From the NCBI RefSeq assembly GCF_964355755.1, contig NC_092680.1, forward strand, positions 21,493,001 through 21,557,000: a stretch of DNA of 64,000 nt, written 5' to 3'. Positions 37,021-48,244 of the stretch are shown piece by piece. A program made the position numbers and the translations under genes. Under the pieces are notes generated by a model. The model saw only the letters and a list, made by a program, of their open reading frames with translations. It made no database searches and was not told the DNA's origin. This stretch comes from Antedon mediterranea (lineage: Eukaryota; Echinodermata; Crinoidea; Comatulida; Antedonidae). Positions within the stretch are counted from its first letter, which is position 1. Each line of letters begins with the position of its first letter.

Positions 37021-37450
37021 ACAGAATACAATCAAATAATAAAAAGATATTATAATGTGTAATTTGCCCGAGGGGGAATTCCCTTTTGAATGTTGGCACA
37101 CCTGCCGAGGAAACAGGAATAGTCGGTACAATGATGGATGTGTATTGTTAAATGTACGACATCAACAAAAACATGATAAGCTACCGACATGACGATCCTA
37201 CAATGATGGGAGGAGGTAATGATAGGATAAAGGATACTCGTGATTAACAATTCTAATGATGGCGACAAACTGACGATAAAGATGATGAATTATGACGTCA
37301 CCACAAACTATGATTTTAATAAACATTAATATGAAAGTAACATATTAAATGTGGATAATTGAAACATACGCAGACCCATGTAAAGAATAATTATAAAAAA
37401 GTTGAGAACGTAATCTAATTTCTAATTATGCACATATACGTTATTAAACC

Positions 37451-37694
37451 TAAAGCTCTGCCTACACTATCAAACTGCATACGATGTGCCCATATATGGA
37501 CATGATGATGTCATATCACTACCATATTTGGGCATATCACTACCATATTTGGGCACATCACACTTTTTTTTGTAAAACAAGTTTGATAGTATAGACAGAG
37601 ATAAAGGGGCAATCAATATGAATAGTTTCGTGGTATAAGATGGGCACATCACATTTGTTGTCACATAAAGTGTGATAGTGTAGACAGAACTTTA
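37451..37694. mobile_element. MITE family A copy 2, composite (one left end, two right ends)
   Basis: TAAAGCTCTGCCTACACTAT opens the copy. A first right end (TTTGATAGTATAGACAGAGA) occurs near 37580-37602, and a second (TGTGATAGTGTAGACAGAAC, then TTTA) at 37665-37694. The interior block CACTACCATATTTGGGCA is doubled. Confidence 0.85.
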
Positions 37695-37710
37695 AAGCAC
37701 ATGTTGCAAA

Positions 37711-37760
37711 CTGGTCCAAACTGGTCCAAACTGGTCCAAACTGGTCCAAACTGGTCCAAT
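37711..37760 (+). repeat. 10 bp tandem array, 5 copies
   Basis: CTGGTCCAAA repeats five times without error until the last base. It starts 17 bases after the end of the MITE. Confidence 0.95.
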
Positions 37761-38599
37761 ATAAAAACCCGGCTTAGATTAATATATGAAAGATGACGTA
37801 ATAGAATTATGGTATTGTATATTATTAAAGTAAGAACATTTCTGGGGAAATATAAGTTTAAGTTGATGTTTGCATCAAACTTCTGATTGTATCTTATGTG
37901 TTACTGCCAATTCAGATCAAAGCCAATAGTGACACTAACAAACATAATTTCTTGGACATGATTTATATTGTTAATATACATATAAATTTTTTTAAATCGT
38001 AGTTTTATGGCGATTTCGATGATACAAATGATATGCCGGTGATGATGACGATTATTTTGATGCAGCTTGCGATGAGTTCATAAACTCTGGTTGATATCGA
38101 ATTAAAAAGGCATTATAAGAATCCATATAAGAATTATACCACCATAAATATTGAAGAGACGTTGCGCCCGATTGTCTGCATGAGCATAACTCTATATCAC
38201 TCAGAGCTAAGAGCTTAGTACCAGTATATTTAGTAAGTACGGACCAATCCCGCAGTCTACATCGCTATTAACAGCTCAGCGGCGTACTCGAAGGTACCAC
38301 AGTAGTGGTAATAAGTATAAGTACTTAAAATAATATGCTGGTAGAAACAAGTACCTAAGTATGAACACTTTATGGTATACAAATATTGAGCAACCGCGAT
38401 CGATACGTGCACATAGACCCAAGGAGATTATTGCAGGCCTACTTTTAAAATAAACGCGTACGTATATAGTAATATTACATTAATGTGCGGTCATTGACAT
38501 GAAATGTGTACATTAAGTTGATAATCACGCCAAAAGAGCATCATTGTTACAATCGTCATTTCTCAGAATCATCTTATAATCTAGACCTACATCAAACAC

Positions 38600-38985
38600 T
38601 ATAACAATTTACATAACACTACCCCACATCATAAACACTAAAGCCTCATGACACTATACCACCACAAACACTACTCCGCATCATAAACACCATCGCCTCA
38701 TGACACTATACCATCACAACACTATCATCAGCATCATTAACACTATAATAACACCATCATAACACTATCGCCTCATGACACTATAGCATCACAACAATAT
38801 CACCAGCATCATTAACACTATAATAACACCATCATAACACTATCGCCATCACAACAATATCACCAGCATCATTAATACTATAATAACACCACCATAACAC
38901 TATCGCCTCATGACACTATGCCATCACAACATCACCAGCATCCTTATAACACTAATAACACCAACATACATCCGCATTATCAACA
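38600..38985 (+). repeat. Degenerate tandem repeat, about 70-75 bp unit
   Basis: ATAACACTATCGCCTCATGA and CACCAGCATCATTAACACTA alternate about four times before passing into the ATC microsatellite. Units are uneven and C/A-rich. Confidence 0.8.
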
Positions 38986-39200
38986 TTTAGGCATCATCAT
39001 CATCACCACTACCATCAACGTTATCGTCACTATTATCACCACTGCCATTATCCTTGTCATTATCACCACTACCATTTATTATCATCATCGTCATTATCAC
39101 CATCATTACCTTCATCACCATCATCGTCGTCGTCATTGTCACTATAATTACCATTATTATTATTATCATCATCATTATCACCACCATCGCCATTATCATT
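38986..39200 (+). repeat. (ATC/ATT)n compound microsatellite
   Basis: ATCATC with ACC, ATT and GTC interruptions. Both-strand open frames are artefacts of the triplet period. Confidence 0.93.
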
Positions 39201-39249
39201 GATATAACCTGTACTTTAATGAAAATCAAAAGGATAAATTAATTAACTC

Positions 39250-40270
39250 GTAGAAGTGTTGAAGTGGGTCTAATAAAGTAAACTCTCACGATGGAAGTTG
39301 CCTATAAATTAGTGTAACAACAAAAGCAGTGAATCCCATGGCTCTCAATTTAGCAAGTTTTGCAGCAACAAATTAAATGTTGTCATTGTTGCACGTAATT
39401 ATAAATAAGCTGGTTTATCCAATCAAATTGTTTTCAGACATCAGCATTGTTTAGTTGGATGTATTACATAATTATTATAATTAAATTATTCAGTGTGTCT
39501 AATTAATGAACTATTGTATGATACGTAGTCTACTAATTATGACGAGTCTTTCCCACGATCAAGGAGGATGTCGTCGTCAACAACACGTCATACCTTATTA
39601 ATTATTTTAATACAAATATATTTTTTATCGATAACGAATGAGACATCCTGTGTTTTTTCTAAAGATTTACATAAAAATAAAGCCATAAATTAAAATGTAA
39701 AACGTATAGTTATAAAACACGTGAACTAAATGAGGTGAAAAATTAGTAAAACTACTGATAGAGACGAGGCAGTTAACTCAGCGTATCCCATGTGGACACA
39801 AATTAAATTACGAATTTATAAGATAATCTATAGTTAGTCAGATGCATTACAAGAGTAATCTATCTTCTATTTTTTACTTGCAGACAACGGTAATTTATTA
39901 CAGTTTTTAGGTGTAATCTAGGCCTTAGTTCCTCCTCTCCGGAACCCATCCTTTTGCACCTGTTTTGTGTGGTTCCGTCAAATGCAATGACGATGCGAAC
40001 ACAAATGTCAATCCACACTCTGATTATGTACCCATTAAAGATTTTAGAAGATAGAAGAAGGACCCCGCCCTCTCTTCCCCTTTCAAGGGGCATAGATTTC
40101 CACCAGACTTTAGATCAAGTTAAAATATGTAAAGACTTGTACTACATGACATGTTAAGAGAAACATACTGTGGAAATAAAAGTGGAAATAAAAGACAAAA
40201 AAGTTCATTTTAAAATTAAACCCACCAACAGTTAGAAAGGATGCAATCGTGTTTTCGATCAAATTATAAA
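39250..40270. other. Gene-free stretch
   Basis: AT-rich DNA with no supported feature. Confidence 0.45.
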
Positions 40271-40279
40271 TAGAATAGA

Positions 40280-40428
40280 AAATGTAAATTCTGTATCTTT
40301 CCATACAGTTCATTATAATACTAGCTAGAATGTAAAATCTGTATCTTCCCATACAGTTCATTATAATACTAGCTAGAATGTAAAATCTGTATCTTCCCAT
40401 ACAGTTCATTATAATACTAGCTAGAATG
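40280..40428 (+). repeat. 48 bp tandem array, 3 copies
   Basis: AATGTAAAATCTGTATCTTC, then CCATACAGTTCATTATAATA, then CTAGCTAG occurs three times with two substitutions in the first copy. Confidence 0.95.
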
Positions 40429-40769
40429 ATATATAGACAGATTTACTTTCGTATTTCATTCAGAGTTTCTGTCTCCAAAAATACAATAGAAATGAAAATG
40501 TTGAGGGATTTGAATTAAATTATTAAATTGAATGTAAACCAAACAATAATGGGGGCTTGTGGGAATTAGGCAGCCTTGTCAAGTTGTGGTTTGAATGCAC
40601 AGTTGGTGTTGGTCCCATCAACTCTCAATATTTAATACAGCGTTTCCTCTACATACCTCCTGGGCATTCAATGTATTACACTATTGCTTTCTATACATTA
40701 TTACCACATGCAAATAATCAAATACCAAGGTAGATATTGTGCAGTAATTCACTCGCACTCTTCTTTTTT

Positions 40770-40952
40770 TTAGATGCTCTGTATACAAACATTTGAACGG
40801 AGTTCTAGGTCAAGATCGTAGGGGCGTAGCAGATACAGTGCCCTTCCATCTTCGTCGGTATTTGGCGGAGTCCAGAAGCTGGTAGAATGGAATGTTTGTC
40901 CATTGATGTTATCCCTCATTCCGTCATTCTGGGATGGTTTCGTTTTATTTCC
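40770..40952 (-). CDS. Short protein-like open frame, unknown (possible exon or fragment)
   Basis: A 60-codon minus-strand frame sits in a locally GC-richer patch. It reads, in part, NDGMRDNINGQTFH, STSFWTPPNTDEDGRA and LYLLRPYDLDLELR. Its composition (mixed acidic, hydrophobic and Pro/Trp residues) looks more like real protein than the Ile/Lys/Tyr-rich chance frames around it. The first ATG is at 40919. I cannot assign a family. No clear splice acceptor was found: a weak GATCTGAG stands just before. It could be a decayed exon, a retrocopy fragment or chance. Confidence 0.2.
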   Translation of the reverse strand, partial: GNKTKPSQNDGMRDNINGQTFHSTSFWTPPNTDEDGRALYLLRPYDLDLELRSNVCIQSI

Positions 40953-41037
40953 TCAGATCCCACTCTTGTGCAGTAATGGAGTTCTTGCAATAAATTATTT
41001 AGGCTACTGAGGCACCATGTTTAACATAAGAACCGCT

Positions 41038-41105
41038 CCTGTAGGACACCCTCATGCAGGAGACCCCCTTTATTGGGGAGGAGGAGGAGACACCCCTATT
41101 TTAAG
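41038..41105 (+). repeat. Single diverged relative of the 67 bp repeat
   Basis: AGGACACCCTCATG and GGAGACACCCCTATTTTAAG share the GACACCCCTATT core and rhythm of the array at 47638-47977. Confidence 0.45.
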
Positions 41106-41903
41106 CGAATACTTTTTCTGTGGTACGAACGAGGGACAATATAAGCTTTTTGTTTAAAAATCAATTTTCATTTTTTTGTTTTCAGTTGTTTATATTTTAG
41201 TAATTAATATTTTTCATTAATTTCAGAAATAATTTTGGTTTTGTTGTATCAACTTGTGCAATGACACTCATAATTAACAAAAGAATGAGAATGTTTTGAT
41301 TGGTTATATCACAAGAGGTGGAATTTGTGAGTGTGTACAAATATCATGTTATATGAGATTAGTAAAACACAGGTGTTTCTGTATGATATATATATTATCT
41401 TATTTTATTGTTTTTTATTGCTTAATGATTGTAATTTGTTACCTGAGTCTTTTTCTATTGTATTGTTGCAATGCTTGTACTTCCATTGGTGCATAATATA
41501 TGCAACCAATCAATCCTTTAGTGCACAAATATTGAGAGATGTGCATTATAGTACCAATACTCAGCAATGTTAACAGTTGATAGACTTGTTATCATTATAT
41601 TACATTTTGCCAGACAAGCATAATTTCATCAGTAATGCCTGCACTGTTTAAAATGCACTGAAACGATAACATACCCTGGCAACAATGTGTGTTGTTGACT
41701 GGACACAGTATGTGGCAACTAAAGACTAAGAAATAGAGCATAATATGTACATGAATACAAACCAATTTATGTTCTGATAGCTTCTGCAAAAACATCAAGC
41801 ATCATGGTGGTAGCAAAAGTTAACAAACATATTATATTGGTGTGTATGTAAACTCACATGATATGTTCCATTGCTTTTCAGTTTTTGGTTCCACAAAGTG
41901 TAA

Positions 41904-42203
41904 AAAGTCAAGTTTACACACATTCAGGATGATGTTCATTTTGAAAGGAATAATGTAGAATTATTAGCATTAATAAAGAACATTTTATTTCCATATAAAA
42001 AATATACAGAAATTCATGATGCAATAAAAGTTACAAAAATGCTACAAAATGACACTAAAATAATTGCTGCAAAATGTTGTTCTCGGTGGCAAAAGATTCC
42101 AGATCTACTCAAATTGGAGGAATCGTGTAAAGGATGGGTAGGAATCGTCTTTCATTATCTTGTGAGGAGGAAAGCTGGTGAAATTAAACATTTTAGATTA
42201 TAG
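41904..42203 (+). CDS. 99-codon open frame without early ATG, unknown
   Basis: The frame is open from just after TAA at 41901-41903 to TAG at 42201-42203. It includes VELLALIKNILFPYKKY, EIHDAIKVTKMLQND, KIIAAKCCSRWQKIPDLL and ESCKGWVGIVFHYLVRR. The only ATG is near the middle, so it would have to be an internal or 3' exon, or a fragment of a mobile-element protein. In DNA this AT-rich a 99-codon frame is not expected often, but several such frames would occur by chance in 64 kb. I do not recognise the family. Confidence 0.2.
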   Translation, partial: KVKFTHIQDDVHFERNNVELLALIKNILFPYKKYTEIHDAIKVTKMLQNDTKIIAAKCCSRWQKIPDLLKLEESCKGWVGIVFHYLVRRKAGEIKHFRL

Positions 42204-42209
42204 ATTTTA

Positions 42210-43195
42210 TAAATCAAAAACGTTTTTTTTTTGTAAGACCTTGACTATACCAAGGTAAAATTTATTGGATGTTTACTAAAAAATATAAAAACAAATTCTG
42301 TGACCCTGGGGCTGAAAGGAATCATTGTATAAGTACCAACTAACATCCCTATTAAGCATTCAAAAACCCCAGATATAAAAAAACACAATTAAATTGACCA
42401 CAATGTATGTTAGCAGCAGCTGGTGCCTTCTATTGTACCAGGTACACTATACCCCACCAAGCCTTAACAACATCACCACAAAAATAACCAAATAATACAG
42501 CTACTATATAATGTTATTTGCTAATTATTGAATAGGTTGAAGTATTTTGTGGTATAATTCAGAGTGTTATAAGGCAATACTGACAAGGTTATGGCTATTA
42601 ACATTTAAACTTGCAGCCATCTGGTACCCTTATCATTTTCACATGAATGTACAAGATGGGACAGATCATAACTCATTTCATTCACTACTGCCTTGTCACT
42701 AAAATAATAATTTTCAAATTGTAGGCCTAGATATTATTGCTTAAGTAAAACATTCCCAGAGGTATACAATGGAGTGTGTGGGGCTATGCCAGGCCGGCTG
42801 CTTTTTTACAATGAGAGCAAGTCTGTATCAACATAATTTAACACTTGAATACATACGTGAGAATACACAGGTGCGATTACAACACCTATCACAACTTGCA
42901 CCACACAAATCTTTATTTACTATTTCCTCATCGTGGGATAGTTTGATAATTAATTAACATGTTAAGTTCTGTAACTTTTTTTAATAGACCAGTGAAATTC
43001 TTCTCTATTGTTTAATAGTTTCATTATTGTTTTAGTTTTCTAGTTTTAATTTAATATTCTTGGTATACTTTGTTTGGATTTCTATGGACTATAAATGAAA
43101 ATTACAATTGGTAGCAAACACCTTTTATATCCTTTCATATTTCTATCACAAGAAGAAAGTGAAAATAAAATTAAATGTTAAATGTTTGCAAAGAA
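42210..43195. other. Gene-free stretch
   Basis: AT-rich DNA with no supported gene. Confidence 0.45.
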
Positions 43196-43197
43196 CT

Positions 43198-43353
43198 TAC
43201 GCTCTGTCTACACTATCAAACTAGTTTGACAAAAAAAAAGTGTGATGTGCCCAAATATGATAGTGATATGCCCAAATATGGTAGTGATATGTCATCATCA
43301 TGTCCATATATGGGCACATCACATAAAGTTTGATAATGTAGGCAGACCTTTAT
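43198..43353. mobile_element. MITE family A copy 3, about 155 bp
   Basis: The left end ACGCTCTGTCTACACTATCA continues with AACTAGTTTGACAAAAAAAA. The right end has CACATAAAGTTTGATAATGT, then AGGCAGACCTTTATA. The interior carries ATATGGTAGTGATATGTCAT and GTCCATATATGGGCACATCA, inverted relative to copy 1. Confidence 0.85.
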
Positions 43354-44306
43354 AGGTTATTCCAGAGTTTGACAGAGCAGCACTGGAAGGTTTTTTATCA
43401 AAATCAGTGATGGACCAAGAATATGACCAGTAACTTACTGTGAGGTGATATAAGTAGTTGTCATTCACAAAGTGAAAATGACACAAAAAGTGACATATAG
43501 CATTACATAGGATTACCAATACTGCTTACATAATTCATAAATTAGACAATTAAATTATTATTGATTACTTGCAATTAATTAAAATAACTGATATTTGAGA
43601 TTTCAAAATGAACCTGCTCATTTAAAAAGATAAATGTTCTGTCTCCATTCACAAGTGGATGGCGTGTCAGTTACCATAAAAACAAGAAATAAACAATAAT
43701 TCAAATTGAGCATGTGACCAAGCAATCAAATCAATCGATATCTGTCGAAGAAAAACAGAAGAGTACGCCAAAGTTCTTCCGCTTTAAACCTACATATGTC
43801 ATATTTGGCAACCCACGCGAGCACAAACATAAAGAATGCTTTCTGGCGTGTAGCGGGACACGCTCCGGAATCAAGATTGAAAAAGGACTGATACTTGGTC
43901 AATAGGTTTTGGTTTACTTAGCTGTTACAGCAAGTGAACTGTAAACAAAAATGAAAACAATTCAGTTATTGTGATTCAATGAGCCTTTAAAAGGGTGGAC
44001 AGTAAACATGCTAGGTGATGGTGGTTCATGTATAATGCATGCTCAATGGTTATTCTCATTCATTCAAACATTCAGTTATATTCAAATCTATGTAAATTTA
44101 TGTAGATCAACAACATTTATATTATATCAAAATTGATTGAAACAAAGTTTGTTATTGAAACTTTAATAAAGAAAATCTAATAATCTAATTTTATACTATT
44201 AAATATAAATAATAATATTAAACCTACTCAAAAACTTGTTAGTGGATATTTTAAAACAAACAATTATTTCATACAGATCCCACAGTGAGATATGGGAATT
44301 TATCAT

Positions 44307-44348
44307 GTTTAAACCATGGAGAAATAAGTTATTTCTCCATGGTTAAAC
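44307..44348. repeat. Near-perfect 41-42 bp palindrome, 1-base spacer
   Basis: GTTTAAACCATGGAGAAATA A (44307-44327) is inverted as TTATTTCTCCATGGTTAAAC (44329-44348). The arms differ by one inserted A. With a single-base centre this is a strong cruciform-forming sequence. Confidence 0.9.
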
Positions 44349-44939
44349 TAAGTCTAAGGCTTATGGAATGAGTAGAAAGACCCTGGTATTTGGTCAGAGA
44401 TTGAGATTGGAAGCATGAAACCAATCTATTCAGAATCTCTGATATGAAGGAAATAGCCGCAGTCTGAGATATTCTGAACCATGTCAAACAAGTTAATGTT
44501 AATATGGGTTGATGCATTCATTTTCTGTTTAGCTTTCAAAACAAAAATTCTATAAATTCATTCTTTAATTAATTTGTAAAATTGTATATACTGTAATTCA
44601 ATTATAATAAATTAATAATCTCTACCAGCAACAGAATAAAAAGTCATAAAAGATATTGATATTTAAAAACAGGATAGCGTGACATTGACAATAAACAATT
44701 GTTCATAGCTCAAAGGAAGTGGGCAACCAGTAAGATCTTACCTGCACCTTTCTGCTACTTATTAACTGAAATAACAACTTACTACTAGAATAATTGATTA
44801 ATAATAACACATGCAGCAACTTTTAAGCTACAACATTACTGGTAGGCTGTAACTGAGACTAGCTAAGTATTTTTTCAGGAGAAATATGAGCAAGATTACT
44901 ACCATGGAGTAAAGATACTCCATGTTACAACCAAGTATG

Positions 44940-45060
44940 ATATAAGTTATATAATAATAATAATAATTTATTGGAAACTTTACTTTTACAACAGTGGCAC
45001 GCTTTGATGATAAAGGTGCGTCCAAATAACTTAAAATAAAATAAATGTAAAAAAACATTA
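44940..45060 (-). mobile_element. Possible LINE 3' tail on the minus strand
   Basis: The minus strand reads TTTGGACGCACCTTTATCAT, CAAAGCGTGCCACTGTTGTA, then AATAAATTATTATTATTAT. Loss of coding part plus AATAAA and a TTA microsatellite is the form of a truncated non-LTR insertion. Confidence 0.45.
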
Positions 45061-45377
45061 ACATTTTGTGTGAAAAATACAAAAATAAATAAATAAAATT
45101 AAGTTGTGTAATACTGTTACTAAAGAGTTGCAAACTAAATTTTATTCTGTTATTTTAAAATTAAAAGGTTATGATTGGTTTAAATATTTACATAATATAA
45201 CAAAGATGATTTACAATATCCAATATACTTTGATTTACTGATGTTAACTTTTCTTATTATATTTTATTTATTATATATGTTAACTTGAGGATTTATTTGC
45301 GCAGCTTTAAATTTCCTCTTAAAAAATCAAAATGTATTGTGAAATCACACTAAATATAGGTTATATAACCAGAAAAG

Positions 45378-45545
45378 AGTGGCGGATCCAGGATTTTGAA
45401 ATGAGGGGAGGGGGCTAAAAATGGTGACATGAGATGCTGAACCTAATCTGCTGTCTTTCTTTTGCATTATAATTCCTACATTTCTATTGGAAGGGGGAGG
45501 AGGGGGACGGAGTAGATTTAGAGGACTATTACAAAACAACATTTA
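45378..45545 (+). mobile_element. hAT terminal fragment or non-autonomous hAT remnant
   Basis: AGTGGCGGATCCAGGATTTT GAA (45378-45400) differs by one base from the hAT end at 21252-21274 and is followed by a G-rich run. A second G-rich stretch lies at 45489-45512. The other end is not identifiable. Confidence 0.55.
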
Positions 45546-45549
45546 ACTT

Positions 45550-46270
45550 AGTAGGCCTAATTGAATATTTCACAAGTGGTCAACATATTTCTACAGTAAG
45601 TGATTTCTCATTATCAATAACAAGCAGTAATAAGTTCTTGATATAAATGATAGAAAACCGAAATAATATTTAATAGCTTTTTTAAACTCTACGACACATA
45701 AAATGTACAGTGTATAGTTAATAATCCAATTCTTGAGAGTTTTGGTAAAATCCTATAATTCCAAATTGACATTTTCTTAAATACTAGCAGATGTTAATAT
45801 TGGATTACCAATTATTCAAATGACCTATATAGTACATGGAAATTAAAAACTGTTTCACATTAATTAATTATTTAATGTTTTAAATGTTTGCTTGAATTGG
45901 TGAGGAATATGGACTTGAAGGCAAGTAAACCGTGTATAGTTCAATAATGTTTAGTTACTGCAAATTATTTCCATCTTTTTAATATCAACACGCTTATCAT
46001 AACAAGTATAATAAGTAGTGATATACTACAAAACAAATAGTTACCGTACCACAATATATTAGTAACCATGGCTTTGATAACGCAAAAAATAAGTATGTAC
46101 ACAAGTAAAAGCATCCAAATAATGGCGTAGATAATGCCAGATATAATTATTCCAAAATAAATACTGAATTTTATAAAGACCAAGTTTGAATAAAAGAAAA
46201 TTGATTAAAATCAGAATTATAGCATATTTGGTAACCATTCGATGTTTGAACGTTGAATGTTTGAATATTG
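45550..46270. other. Gene-free stretch
   Basis: AT-rich DNA; the minus-strand frame at 45965-46183 is hydrophobic by composition only. Confidence 0.4.
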
Positions 46271-46275
46271 TAGTT

Positions 46276-46586
46276 ATGCCATTATTTGGTAGAGGGTAAC
46301 CATTATGCCATTATTTGGTAGAGGGTAACCATTATGTCATTAATTGGTAGAAGTAACCATTATGTCATTATTTGGTAGAGGTAACCATTATGTCATCATT
46401 TGGTAGAGGTAACCATTATGTCATTATTTGGTAGAGGTAACCATTATGTCATCATTTGGTAGAGGTAACCATTATGTCATTAATTGGTAGAAGTAACCAT
46501 TATGTCATTATTTGGTAGAGGTAACCATTATGTCATCATTTGGTAGAGGTAACCATTATGTCATTATTTGGTAGAAGTAACCATTA
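46276..46586 (+). repeat. 28/29 bp tandem array, 11 copies
   Basis: ATGTCATTATTTGGTAGAGG TAACCATT repeats eleven times, beginning at 46276, 46305, 46334 and then every 28 bases to 46558. The TAATTGGTAGAAG variant appears in copies 3 and 8, suggesting a five-unit (140 bp) duplication. Confidence 0.96.
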
Positions 46587-47039
46587 AGTGATGAGGTACT
46601 TGAGTTTGATAGAACAGCTGTCATCCTTGCAACATATCAACAATGATATCTATACCCATTGAAAACAGTTTTGTTAGGTCATTTCTGAACCATCAAATCT
46701 TATCAAACTATCAAATACTATATATTCTAAAAATAAAATATACTTTCTAACTGTAAAACTTTTACAATTGAGTGACATCTGCTTGTACTAATTCTTCAAA
46801 TTCCGAAAATAAACTGATGTAGAATGTCTGTAAAACTAAAGGCAGATGCTTTCAATTTCAATCAACAAACAAGGTTTTAAAAGTGATAATATTCCATTTA
46901 TTGTTTGTTATTGTTACATAGTGTTTTTTTTATCTTTCGCTTAAAATACTTGGAAATCTAACATTAAATATTGATATTGAACTTCCACAACCCCAACAGA
47001 TGTTTTGTTTATTGTTAAACTTTTTCATTTTTAAATCTA

Positions 47040-47290
47040 AAAAAATCAAGCTTCAAATATCAACTTGATCATTGTCAAATGTTATTGATTTTACAGACAA
47101 ACGCAAATCTATCTTATAACACACAATAATAATCATGTTTTAGCTGAAAATTTAACGCCTTTTATTTTACAATTCAAAAAACAAAATGAAAAAAATCTAA
47201 ACGCTGATTTGATCATTGTCATTCACATATTGATTTGTAACAGTTGTGTCTGATATCAAAATGCAAATCTATTATTTAAATGCACACAAA
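47040..47290 (+). repeat. Two diverged direct copies of about 120-130 bp
   Basis: Both contain AAAATC, TTGATCATTGTCA, TATTGATTT, a short run around ACAG, and GCAAATCTAT followed by ACACA. They look like an old tandem duplication. Confidence 0.55.
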
Positions 47291-47637
47291 CAGTATAGTT
47301 AATTGTACATATGTTTTGTTTTTGTTTTAAATATGACAAAAACCAGTCAATGATTCAAAACAGATTTACAATTCAATATTTAGTATTGAATATTTACAGA
47401 CAGATAGAATAATTTTGTCAAAAAAGACAATTACGTATCAACAGATGTTCATTTACAATTATATTAATTAAATTCATTAAGTACAATTGATTATCAACAA
47501 ATTATTCTAATAAAAAGTACAAGTAATGAATCCATGTCAAAATAGACATTTATTTTATTGCATAAATTATAATTAACAAACACAGTTTTCATAAATTATA
47601 TCAAAATTAATTAGAATAATTGTTTGTGTTTTCCGCC

Positions 47638-47977
47638 GGCACCCCTATTTTTTTATTCAATATTTTACCCAGAGGCTCCTCACAAGGCACACCTCTATTA
47701 AGGGGACACCCCTATTTTTTTATTCAATATTTTACTCAGAGGCTCCTCACAAGGCACACCCCTATTAAGGGGACACCCCTATTTTTGTATTCAATATTTT
47801 ACCCAGAGGCTCCTCACAAGGCACACCCCTATTAAGGGGACACCCCTATTTTTGTATTCAATATTTTACCCAGAGGCTCCTCACAAGGCACACCTCTATT
47901 AAGGGGACACCCCTATTTTTTTATTCAATATTTTACCCAGAGGCTCCTCACAAGGCACACCTCTATTAAGGGGACAC
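47638..47977 (+). repeat. 67 bp tandem array, 5 copies
   Basis: ACCCCTATTTTTTTATTCAA, then TATTTTACCCAGAGGCTCCT, then CACAAGGCACACCTCTATTA AGGGGAC repeats at 47641, 47708, 47775, 47842 and 47909. Variation is limited to a few bases (TTTTTT or TTTTTG, and CTCTATT or CCCTATT). Confidence 0.96.
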
Positions 47978-48091
47978 TTTGTGCCAGAGATGTTCCCTTA
48001 ATTCTACTGTTCATTTAACCTAGCATAATCTTCCAATATATCTTATTATCTTAACATTTAATAAAAATAATATTGGTTTGTATACAATTGA

Positions 48092-48240
48092 CCCCCCCCC
48101 CCCCCCCTGGGTGTCCATAGGCTTTTGTATTATTATTGTATTGTTTTATTATGTAATTAAACAGCTTTGTATCTGTAATGCTGTATATGTACATTTGAAT
48201 ACGAAATAAAGAATAAATAAATGAAATGAAATGAAATGTC
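48092..48240 (+). mobile_element. Poly-C tract and possible LINE 3' tail
   Basis: A run of about 16 C bases (48092-48108) is followed by CTGTAATGCTGTATATGTAC, ATTTGAATACGAAATAAAG and (AATA/GAAAT)n. An AATAAA ending with a short repeated tail is typical of a truncated non-LTR element. No coding part remains. Confidence 0.4.
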
Positions 48241-48244
48241 AGTA

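Noticed and set aside
38918-39242. Open frames on both strands
   Set aside because: By-products of the ATC microsatellite.
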